From the NCBI GenBank assembly GCA_016788625.1, contig JAEUQX010000068.1, positions 1 through 40,479 of the forward strand: 40,479 nucleotides of DNA, in the 5' to 3' direction. Positions 9,230 through 17,400 of this stretch are shown one piece after another; positions within the stretch are counted from its first letter, which is position 1; each line of letters starts with the position of its first letter. This DNA is from Anaerolineae bacterium. Lineage in GTDB: Bacteria > Chloroflexota > Anaerolineae > Aggregatilineales > Phototrophicaceae. The notes under the pieces are model-generated. The model was not told the DNA's origin, did not search any database, and saw only the letters and a program-made list of their open reading frames with translations. The translations under genes were made by a program, and so were the position numbers.

Positions 9230-9278
9230 CTTGCAGGGCAACTGCTGCATTTGCGCGCTTCAGAGAGGCCACCCGGTT

Positions 9279-9680
9279 ATGATTCAGGAAACTCGCGAAC
9301 AACGCCTTGAACGCACACTCAAGACCCTGCACAGCGCTGTTGAGGGCATCAAAGCGACCGTGATCGTGAATATTGATGGCCTACTCGTGGCGGCCTATCC
9401 GCCTGGTGATGAAGAGAATCCGCACGAAAATCCGACTAGCAGCCCGCAGGTCGCGGCGATGGCGGCCACGCTGATCGGCCTGGCGGAACGCACGCTGGGT
9501 CGGCTGGCGCAGGGTGACCTGGAACGCCTGCTGATGGAAGGCGAGGAAGGCGTGATGGTGGTGTATCCCGCCGGGCGTGCCTCGCTGGCGGTGCTGGCAG
9601 AGAAGGACGCGCGTATGGCCTACATCCTCTATGCGACCAAGCGCGCCGCAGCCGAGGTCGCGCAGATCCTGGGGCACTGA
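9279..9680 (+). CDS. Roadblock/LC7-domain protein
   Basis: A 133-residue single-domain protein of the roadblock/LC7 fold. The opening helix (LERTLKTLHSAVEGIKATVI) is followed by a beta strand VNIDGLLVAAY, a central helix with SPQVAAMAATLIGLAERTLG, and strands GVMVVYPAGRASLAVLAE and MAYILYATKRAA. Bacterial members such as MglB bind and stimulate Ras-like GTPases, or form dimeric scaffolds. No MglA-type GTPase lies nearby, so the partner is unknown. The ATG at 9279 has AGAGAGG about ten bases upstream and fits the promoter. A strong hairpin terminator follows the gene. Confidence 0.88.
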   Translation: MIQETREQRLERTLKTLHSAVEGIKATVIVNIDGLLVAAYPPGDEENPHENPTSSPQVAAMAATLIGLAERTLGRLAQGDLERLLMEGEEGVMVVYPAGRASLAVLAEKDARMAYILYATKRAAAEVAQILGH

Positions 9681-9719
9681 CCCGCCCCGCAGCGCAGATT
9701 CATTCCACGCAAAACAAAC

Positions 9720-9748
9720 AGAGGCGGTCTTTGTGGCCGCCTCTTTAT
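9720..9748. terminator. Hairpin terminator between convergent genes
   Basis: AGAGGCGG (9720-9727) pairs with CCGCCTCT (9737-9744), with a 9-base loop and a TTATTTT tail on the plus strand. It ends the roadblock gene and may also serve the minus-strand cluster whose last gene stops at 9795. Confidence 0.85.
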
Positions 9749-9794
9749 TTTAGATGTGTGAGCAGACACCCTGCCGGATGTCCCCCTGATGGTG

Positions 9795-10685
9795 TCAGCT
9801 CGTCGTCCGCAGACGCCGCGAGGCAATGATCACGCCGACCAGCCCGACCGCCAGCAATGCCAGCAGGCCGATGCCGCCGCCACCACCCGCCAGGTCATCG
9901 AACAGACCGGTGTCTGGCAGCGCGGTAGGCAGCGCGCCCGGCGTGGGCAGCACACCCGATCCGCCTTCCTGCGTCGGAGTTGCTATCTCGCCACCGCCCT
10001 GACCATCGGTTGTCGGAGGGGACAATATCAGGGACAGCGCGGTAGCGGTCAATGCGACGGCACTCGAATCAATGGGTGGTACGGTGGGCACGGACGCCGT
10101 TTGCTGTGCCGAGACGGCCGTCTGTGTCAGCAGCGCGAAGGCCGCCGATTCCGTCAAGTCGAGCGTCGGCGAGGCTTCCAGCGTGGGAGTCTCGCTCGGC
10201 GTAGGCGTATTGGTCGGCGTGTGCGTCGGTGTCGGCGCGCTGGCTGTGAGCTGCAGGATTTCAGCATCGGCAGTCTGCGTCAGCGGGGCGGCGGTCTGCG
10301 TGGCATTAAGCTGCGCTACCGTCGTCGCGTTGGCAATCGCAATCGCCGTGCTGGTCTGCTGGATGTCCGTGAGCGGCTGTGGGCGCAGCGCCAGGAAGAT
10401 GACTGCCGCCAGACCAAGGATGAACAACAGGATCATCAATGCCGCGAGGATGACGAAAGTGCGATTGGTGCCCCGGCGTTCGCCCTGTGCGTCTTCGTCG
10501 ATGACGGGCATGTCTTCGTCCTCGAAGCCAAAGCCCTTGCCATCGTCGTCCAGGCCGATATCTGCCGGTTCATCGTCGAATTTAAACTCGCTGCCACCTT
10601 GTTTGTTGTCGTCGTCAAAATTAAATTCGTCGTCAAACTTGAAATCGTCGTCGTCGTCTTGCAGATCGCGTCTGTTGAAGCTCAT
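9795..10685 (-). CDS. Acidic, twice membrane-spanning protein with an LPDTG-type C-terminal signal
   Basis: A 296-residue protein of unknown function, last gene of the membrane cluster. Residues 1-70 are extremely acidic and carry repeated Phe motifs (DFKFDDE, EFNFDDD, EFKFDDE). A membrane helix spans about 76-100, with Arg residues before it, so the acidic tail should be cytoplasmic. Next comes an Ala/Thr-rich then Pro/Thr-rich stalk (PTPTHTPTNTPTPSE) outside the membrane. The C-terminus reads LPDTG (256-260), then a Gly-rich spacer, a hydrophobic helix and RRLRTTS, the layout of a sortase sorting signal. No sortase is seen in the window. It lies 42 bases after the KOW-like gene. Confidence 0.8.
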   Translation of the reverse strand: MSFNRRDLQDDDDDFKFDDEFNFDDDNKQGGSEFKFDDEPADIGLDDDGKGFGFEDEDMPVIDEDAQGERRGTNRTFVILAALMILLFILGLAAVIFLALRPQPLTDIQQTSTAIAIANATTVAQLNATQTAAPLTQTADAEILQLTASAPTPTHTPTNTPTPSETPTLEASPTLDLTESAAFALLTQTAVSAQQTASVPTVPPIDSSAVALTATALSLILSPPTTDGQGGGEIATPTQEGGSGVLPTPGALPTALPDTGLFDDLAGGGGGIGLLALLAVGLVGVIIASRRLRTTS

Positions 10686-10727
10686 GTCGTTCCCCTCATG
10701 GTTGAGGCGCTGGGTCGTGCAATACTA

Positions 10728-11804
10728 TTATCGCCCAAAGACCTCTAAATTCGCCAGTGGTACGGTGACTTTCTCACCCGTCAATAACTGCACCTGGGCA
10801 CACTGCACCCGCAGACCATTCTCTAACAGGTTGGGCATTTTTGGCAAATCAATAATTTGCCCGGTGGAACCCGCATTAGGCGCGCGCGTCAGGCGTACCA
10901 TGGTACCGGGTTGCAGCACGAGGTCGATGTTCGGGCGGGGTGGCCGCGCCGTCTGTCGTCCGGACGGGTTTATGACCACCTCTGGCCGCCGCGCGTCCCA
11001 ACGGCTGGGCTGCACCGCATCGAGCAGCGCCTGCCGCCCCGCCAGGCTGGTCAGCAGGTTCATGACCGCCACGCTCATGCGCATCGAGCCGAATCCCTCG
11101 GTCAGCAGCACGGTCTGCTTGCCGCCCTGCACCTGCGGCAGCATATCCGTTTCCATGCTGGGCGCGATCACGCCGTCGATGCCCTGATCTTCCATGACCA
11201 TCAGTCCGGTGGCGCGCAGCGGCTTGCGCGTGACGACAATCGCGCCGCGATATTCGATATTGAGCTGGTCGCCATAGATGCTCTCCAGCCCGTCCTCCGG
11301 CTCGATCTTGAGGATGCCAATCGTGCGCCCACCGTTGCCCCACACGCCCTGCACCAGACCGCCGAACGTCTCAATCGTGACACCGCGCCCGGCCTGCACA
11401 CCAACCACCTGCCCGTCCAGCCCGGCTTCGAGGTCGAGCGTTTCCGGCGAGGTCTGAATAATGATGCGCCCGTCGCCAATGAACACGACCACGCCCGCGT
11501 CCGGCGACAGGAGGCGCTGGCGCTTCTTGCTGGTCTGTGCCAGCGGGGTCTTGAATTCGACCGTCTCGCCCACCTCGACCATCATCAGACCCTTGAGTTC
11601 GTCGGGGTCTTTCAGGCGGAAGAATTCGGCAGCCTCGACGATGATGTAGGGCGACGGCAGCCGCCCGCGCGCGACAATATCGCGCAGGTTGACGCTGGCA
11701 CCATCGCGCACTTCCGCGCGGCCAATCACATTTTCCGGCAGGAAGCGCTCACGGCGGATCGTGGTGGATTCAAGCAGGTAGCGCTGGTCAGGGTAGTATG
11801 GCAT
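10728..11804 (-). CDS. Conserved-looking protein with KOW-like C-terminal domain, membrane cluster
   Basis: A soluble 358-residue protein of no family I can name. It starts MPYYPDQRYLLESTTIRRER and contains several beta-rich modules. One resembles a barrel-sandwich or SH3-like fold (VGETVEFKTPLAQTS, then SPDAGVVVFIGDGRIIIQ). The C-terminal part, LQPGTMVRLTRAPNAGSTGQ and the strands after it, looks like a KOW/SH3-type motif as found in NusG and ribosomal proteins. There is no signal peptide or membrane segment. It lies 14 bases after the GlmL-like ATPase gene and is probably translated from the same message. A role as a cytoplasmic adaptor in the cluster is inference. Confidence 0.75.
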   Translation of the reverse strand: MPYYPDQRYLLESTTIRRERFLPENVIGRAEVRDGASVNLRDIVARGRLPSPYIIVEAAEFFRLKDPDELKGLMMVEVGETVEFKTPLAQTSKKRQRLLSPDAGVVVFIGDGRIIIQTSPETLDLEAGLDGQVVGVQAGRGVTIETFGGLVQGVWGNGGRTIGILKIEPEDGLESIYGDQLNIEYRGAIVVTRKPLRATGLMVMEDQGIDGVIAPSMETDMLPQVQGGKQTVLLTEGFGSMRMSVAVMNLLTSLAGRQALLDAVQPSRWDARRPEVVINPSGRQTARPPRPNIDLVLQPGTMVRLTRAPNAGSTGQIIDLPKMPNLLENGLRVQCAQVQLLTGEKVTVPLANLEVFGR

Positions 11805-11818
11805 CGTTCAACCTCACC

Positions 11819-13822
11819 TCAGCCCCGTCGCAATTGATCGAGTTCATCGAGGAAATCTTCATCCTTGCGCCGTTCTTGCGGCTCATCGTCCAGCTCCATA
11901 TCGGGCAGGTCGATGTCGTCCATCGGCTCAGCAGTCTTGCCCCGGCGACCGAACAGCCCGCGCCGGGCGGCTGGCGCTTTCGGCGCGGCAGGTTTCGCGC
12001 CCCGGCGGCGGCGTTTGGCAACAGGCTCGTCCTCCTGCTTGACCTCCGGCATCACCAGCCAGGATTCATCAATCGTCACGGGCGGGTCGCCGGTAATCTC
12101 GGAAATCCACAGCGGGATCTGCGCCGCCAACCCGCGTACATCAGCGGCCAGCGGCAGCGGACGACCGCGTGCATCGAAGATGATGCCGACCGAACCACCC
12201 TCAACCTCGCCGCGCCAGCGACCACGCCCGCCGATGCTCAGCCCACGCCCGACCGCGCGCACATCCACCTTTACATGTTTGCCCACGCCAAGCGGGTAAA
12301 CCCACAGATGCCCACCGGGTACATCGTGTTTGATGACCTCGCCAGATTCAGTGGTGATCTTCACCTTGAGTGCGGTGCGGTTGGCGGCGGGACGTCCACT
12401 GACGTTGATCACCGCGCCCAGTTGTTCGATGCCGCTGCCATCCAGCACCTGCACGACTGCCTCCGGGTTGAGATGCGCCAGCGCCCCAAGCGCTGCCACC
12501 AGCCCATAAGGATCGGTCTGGAGCTGCGTCGCGCCGACCGGTTGCAGCGCGTCCAGCAGCAGCAGCGCGCCATAGCCGGAGTTACCCGCGCGCGTCAACC
12601 CCGCGCCCGCGCCAATGATCAGCTTGAAGGGCGGCAGTGGTGTGTTGACCTGCATGACCGACTCGCTCCAGCCGGGGGCAGCGGCGTGCAGCAGGGTATC
12701 GATAGCCGCGCGCAGCAGCGCGTGTTCCAGGTACAGGTCTTGCAGCGTCTCCGGTATGCCGCCGGGACGCAGCGTCTTGTTCAGCGTATAGCTGCGGATT
12801 TGCCCAGGCGCGGGCACAAATGGCAGCCAGCGTTTGATGGACGCCTCGCCCGCCAGGTCATGCAGCGAACCCGCGCTGTGCCCCAGACCGATGTCCGGGC
12901 GAATCACGGTGGTCACGCGCCCACTGACCGAGGCCGCCAGCGTGCTCACGGCGCTGCCCACATCGACGGTCAGCACGTTGCCGTCCATCGACAGTCCCAG
13001 GTATTCGGTGATCAGCTTGTAGCTCTGCCCGGTCGGCAGTACCCCCAGGCGGCTGATGCTGCCCAGTTCGCCAAAACCGCCCTTGCTGGACTGCTGTCGA
13101 TCAAACGCCTGACCGAGCTGAAGCTGCGCGGCTTCCAGTTCCTCGCGTTGCAGCGAGGGGCGGATATTGGGCGCGACGACCAGATTCGCGACGCCCTTAA
13201 ACAGCGCCTGTATCTGCGGGATCAGGATGCTGTTGCCCGCGTAGAGGATCAACGGCTGGCGTTCGCCGAGCAGCTTGACACCCAGACGCACGACCTCGGC
13301 CAGTTCGAGCAGCGGTTCTTCCGCGCCGCCCTCCGTGCCGCCCGTGATGAAGACCATATCCGGGTGCGCGTTGACCAGGGCGTTCAGGCGCGCTTCTTCG
13401 TCGCGGCCATCGTCCAGGCTGATCGTCTCGACCACATCAACATAAGTGCCCGCCGCCGCACGCCGCGCGCTGGCGATGCTCACCTCCGGCACCAGGCCGA
13501 CCAGCACGGTACGCAGCGAACGCCCGGTGCTGGCCGTGGCGACGAAGGCATCCACGCCTGAACGGTCGGGGCGCTCCGGCGTGATCAGACGCTCGTGTTC
13601 ATCGAACAGGATACGCCCGGTGACGGCGTTGAGTTCGTCGGCGGCACGCAGTAAGGCCACGCGCGCGTCGCCAATCGGAAAATCGGCGGTGCTGCGCGTC
13701 TCGGCGCGGGCGACCATGCGGTATACGCCGTCCACCATATCGATCAGGATGGCGCGCGTCAGCACATTGCCGAAGTCCGCCGCCAGGATGGAACCGCTCG
13801 TACTGGAACGTTCCGCTGCCAT
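11819..13822 (-). CDS. GlmL/MutL-type ASKHA ATPase with acidic C-terminal extension
   Basis: A 667-residue protein related to the MutL/GlmL family, which is named for a gene found with glutamate mutase (not the mismatch-repair MutL). The ASKHA fold is visible: phosphate loop 1 ILAADFGNVLTRAILID near residue 12, FITGGTEGG near 160, phosphate loop 2 VDVGSAVSTLAA near 286 and adenosine loop LIIGAGAGLTRAG near 398. Family members are usually about 460 residues. Here about 200 more follow: a beta-rich domain, a basic stretch (KRRRRGAKPAAPKAP), and an acidic tail (DDIDLPDMELDDE). No glutamate mutase genes are present. Genes on both sides are 3 and 14 bases away, so it is probably the nucleotide-driven component of this membrane cluster. 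Confidence 0.85.
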   Translation of the reverse strand: MAAERSSTSGSILAADFGNVLTRAILIDMVDGVYRMVARAETRSTADFPIGDARVALLRAADELNAVTGRILFDEHERLITPERPDRSGVDAFVATASTGRSLRTVLVGLVPEVSIASARRAAAGTYVDVVETISLDDGRDEEARLNALVNAHPDMVFITGGTEGGAEEPLLELAEVVRLGVKLLGERQPLILYAGNSILIPQIQALFKGVANLVVAPNIRPSLQREELEAAQLQLGQAFDRQQSSKGGFGELGSISRLGVLPTGQSYKLITEYLGLSMDGNVLTVDVGSAVSTLAASVSGRVTTVIRPDIGLGHSAGSLHDLAGEASIKRWLPFVPAPGQIRSYTLNKTLRPGGIPETLQDLYLEHALLRAAIDTLLHAAAPGWSESVMQVNTPLPPFKLIIGAGAGLTRAGNSGYGALLLLDALQPVGATQLQTDPYGLVAALGALAHLNPEAVVQVLDGSGIEQLGAVINVSGRPAANRTALKVKITTESGEVIKHDVPGGHLWVYPLGVGKHVKVDVRAVGRGLSIGGRGRWRGEVEGGSVGIIFDARGRPLPLAADVRGLAAQIPLWISEITGDPPVTIDESWLVMPEVKQEDEPVAKRRRRGAKPAAPKAPAARRGLFGRRGKTAEPMDDIDLPDMELDDEPQERRKDEDFLDELDQLRRG

Positions 13823-13825
13823 GAA

Positions 13826-14470
13826 TCAGCCCCCTGTGATGCGCGCGACGATGAAGCCGATGCGTTCGCTGAAGATCGTCAGGCTGGTCAGGATTGCGCC
13901 GGAGTACAGCGCGCCTAACGTGACGATGATGAAAAACTGGCCGAGCGCGCCGACCGTGCGGATCAGCAGACTGCGCTGTGTAGTGCCATCGGGTTTGCGC
14001 CGCGCCAGATACCAGAAGTAGGTCAGCGTGCTGATCACGCCCAGGGCGAGCAGGAAGCCGTTGATCACGTCCACGCGCACGGCGCTGCCCGTCGCCGCAG
14101 CCAGCGGCAGCAGCGTGCCGGAGACCGCGCCAACCAGCGCGACCGCCGTGCCCACGCCGATGATGAAGGCGATGGCGATGTTGCCCGCTCGCCCCAACCG
14201 CGGCGAGGTCTTAAAGAGCAGCAGCAGTCCCAGCAGCAGCGGGATGATGCCCACTACGATGCCGCCGATGCCCGCTGCTGGCGAGAGCAGCGTACCGCGT
14301 ATCCAGGGCAGCAGCACGCTCTCCACCGTGACGATGGTGATGTAGCCGGCCGCCAGCCCGACGAAGACGTAGACGGCGATGCGATACAGGATGTTATCGC
14401 CCAGGACATAGCTGAAGATCATCAGCGTGAAGACAAAGCCAGCCCACAATCCGATCTGCTCGCCGCTCAT
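13826..14470 (-). CDS. Polytopic membrane protein of the cluster
   Basis: A 214-residue hydrophobic protein with about six membrane helices, among them IGLWAGFVFTLMIFSYVLG, IAVYVFVGLAAGYITIVTV, GGIVVGIIPLLLGLLLLF, IAIAFIIGVGTAVALVGAV and FFIIVTLGALYSGAIL. No known family was recognised. Its ATG overlaps the stop of the 1364-residue protein gene by four bases, and it ends 3 bases before the ATPase gene, so the three are surely one transcript. It may form the membrane platform with the other polytopic protein at 18579. Confidence 0.82.
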   Translation of the reverse strand: MSGEQIGLWAGFVFTLMIFSYVLGDNILYRIAVYVFVGLAAGYITIVTVESVLLPWIRGTLLSPAAGIGGIVVGIIPLLLGLLLLFKTSPRLGRAGNIAIAFIIGVGTAVALVGAVSGTLLPLAAATGSAVRVDVINGFLLALGVISTLTYFWYLARRKPDGTTQRSLLIRTVGALGQFFIIVTLGALYSGAILTSLTIFSERIGFIVARITGG

Positions 14471-17400
14471 GCTTTTGCACCTCTGCGGAACAGGCCGCGC
14501 AGGATATTCACAATCGCCCCCAGCGCGATCACGGCGATAATCACGATCAAGCCCAATGTCATGCTGTACCAGCGCGCGTCGCGGTTCTCCGGCTGCGCAG
14601 GGCGTGCGCTCTGGGCGGGCGCGGGCGGCGCGGCTTCGCTCGGCTCTGTCGCAGCCTCAAGCGCCTCTGATGTGGCTTCTGGCGTGACCTCGGCGGTAGC
14701 CTCCTGGCGCAGCACCCCGAAGCTGAAGTCGCCATCCAGCGCGACGACGGCATTGGGGTCTACCCGCAAGGCGCTCTCGGCGGTTGGTGTGGCCTCGCCG
14801 GGGACTTCCAGCAGCAGGAACTGTGCCGAGACCCAGCCTTCCGTGCCATCTTCCAGCCGCACCTCGTACCAGCTCTCATCGGCGTTGCGCCCGATGATCT
14901 CGACAATATCGCCCGGCCCCAGCACTGCCACGACGCGGAAGCTGCGTCCAGCACCCTCGCGCACATTGATGCCCTGGTTACTGTTGACGACCCCGCGCAC
15001 GCCCGTGCCCGCGGTTGGCGAAACGCTCGGCGTCGGCGTGATCGTCGGACGGCGGGTGGCGGTGGGCGGCGGCGTCGCGCTCGGCTCGACCGTCGCGGTC
15101 GGTGGCACAGGCGACGCGGTCGCGGTAGGCGGAACAGGTGTCGCGCTGGGCGGCACATCCGTCGGCGGTATCGCGGTAGCGGTCGCTTCGGCGGGTTCGC
15201 TCGTGGGTTCAAGCGCCTCTGCTGTGGCTTCAGCCGTCGCCTCAGCGGGCAGCGGTAGGCTGCTCGGCTCGGTGGCCTCGGCGGTCGCTTCCGGCGTGCT
15301 TTCCGGTGGCGCAACAGTTGTGATCGGCGGTGGGGTGATCTGCGTTGTGTCACCCGAATCCGCACCGCCGTCGAGCATCGCCCGGTAGGTGTAGGCATCG
15401 CGGTAGCCCACCAGCAGCCCACCGGAGAGCGCATACGGCTCGGCCAGCGGTGCAGCGGAGAAACCTGTGACCAGCAACAGTGGGCTGGCAGTCAGCGGCG
15501 CGATCTGTTCCGCCCAGGTACGCACATCCTCGGCGCGTTCAGCGATGACCACCATCAGGCGGAAGTCGTTGAGCGTCGTGACCTGCAAATTGGTCGGCTG
15601 GCCGTTGATGTCGGTCGTGGCTAACCCGGCGATGTCGCCGCTCAGCAGCCGCAGGCCAATCGCCTCGCCCACCAGATAGCGCAGCACGTAGTAATCGTTA
15701 TTGGCCGTCAGCGGGCGATTCTCGCGCCCTAACTGCTGCACGAACAGCGCGTCACCCGTCAGCGCTTCCAGGCGGTTGCGGGCGCGCAGCAGGCCAACCG
15801 GGTTGGCGCTCACCAGCACCGGGCGTGCGCCGCGCAGCAGGATGTGACGCAGCACTGCGTCCAGGCTGCCGTCGAGTTCCGCCGCACCCGTCGGGCCGTA
15901 GTCGGCGGCGACCAGCGCCAGATCGCCCTCGTTGAGCGCCTCGACCTGCTGATAGGCCAGCGCGCCCCGGCTGCCTGCGGCGAATTCACGCGCGGGCAGA
16001 TCGCCAATGCGCAGCGCGCCGACGAAGAACGGCAGCACGACGGCGGCGGTGATCAGCAGCGCGACCAGCAGGCGGTCGAACTTCGGGCGCAGGCGCGGCA
16101 CAGGCAAGGCACGACGCGCGGCAGGTTTCTCGCCCACATCAATATCAGGTTCAGCGTCGAACAGGTCGCTCAGTTCGGGCGCGTCCAGCGTAATATCCAC
16201 CGCAGAACGCCCAGGGGTGCGCGGCGTATCCAGCGCGACCAATCCACGCAGCAGCTTGAGCCTGTCGCGCTGGGCATCGCTGAGCGCTGCACTATCGACC
16301 AGCCCCGGCAGACCGGGACGGATGGGCGTGGGCGCGATAACCTGATCAATGCCTGTCAGCACGCGCTTGAGCACCTCGGGCGGCGCTTCGTCGCGCGGCT
16401 GCGGGAGCTGCTTGCCCGCCTCGTGCAGTGCTTGCAGCCGATCGGAAAGCGCTTCTACCGGGCGTTCCTGCTGCGCCTGCTTGCGCAGGATAGCCGCCGC
16501 CGATATTTCACCGACCGAGCCAACCGTCGCGCCGATCTCGCTCAACCATTCGGGCGCATCCGGCGACAGTTCCGGCAGAGCGGTGCGGCTGGCGTCGCCG
16601 CGCCGGGCGCTGGCGATGCGTTCCATCTCGTTATCGGAAAGCAGGCGTTCGAGCGCGTCATCGCCCATGCTGCTGGGTTCGCTGGGCAGCGCGGGTTCGA
16701 TGTCTTCGTAAGACTCGAGCAGGCGGTCAATATCGTCCAGGCCGCGCGCCTCAAAGCTGCTGAAGTCGGCCAGTTCGAAGTCGCTCGCGCCTTTGCGCGG
16801 AGTCTTGTCTGCGCCGCGCAGCTCGGCCAGGAAATCGGCTTCGGCCTGCGCGGGGGATTCGTCCTCGTCAGCCGTTTCAAGCTGACGCAGCCAGGATGGA
16901 GTATCGTCGGTGGTGGCGGCTTCTGCTTCCGGCTCAGCGAACCAATCGGTCGTCTGCGCCTCACCCAACTGGAGACCGCCCAGAATGTCGTCGTCGGCAG
17001 GTTCTTCTACGTTGTCGAGAAAATCGTAACCCGTATCCGGAGACTCCAACCCCAACTGCGCGAAGATGTCGTCGCTATCCGCCGGCGTAGGCTGCGGCGC
17101 GGCGGCCTGCAGCCAATCGGGCACTTCGCCCTGCGGCTGCGTGGGCAGTCCAAGCGCTTCGTCCAGCCCGTCCAGCAGATCATCTTCCTCGTCGGACATC
17201 GGCGCGGCGTTCATCTGCGCCAGCCAGTCGGGTTCTGCCTCCGCTTCGGGCGGCTCAACAGAGGCGGCAGCCGGGGCGGGCGCGCCAACGTTCATCTGCG
17301 CCAGCCAGTCCGGCATCGCTTCCGGCTCAGGCAGCTCGTCCTCGTCATCGTCGGAGAACCACGATTGCGGCTGTGGCACGGCGGGTTCTTCGCCGTGCGG

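Noticed and set aside
11798-13561. 587-codon plus-strand frame opposite the ATPase gene
   Set aside because: The minus-strand protein has family motifs and fits the operon; the opposite frame has no domain and an Arg/Gln/His-rich composition.
11819-13822. Identification as DNA mismatch-repair MutL
   Set aside because: Only the family name is shared; the motifs are of the ASKHA fold, not of the GHKL ATPase of mismatch repair.
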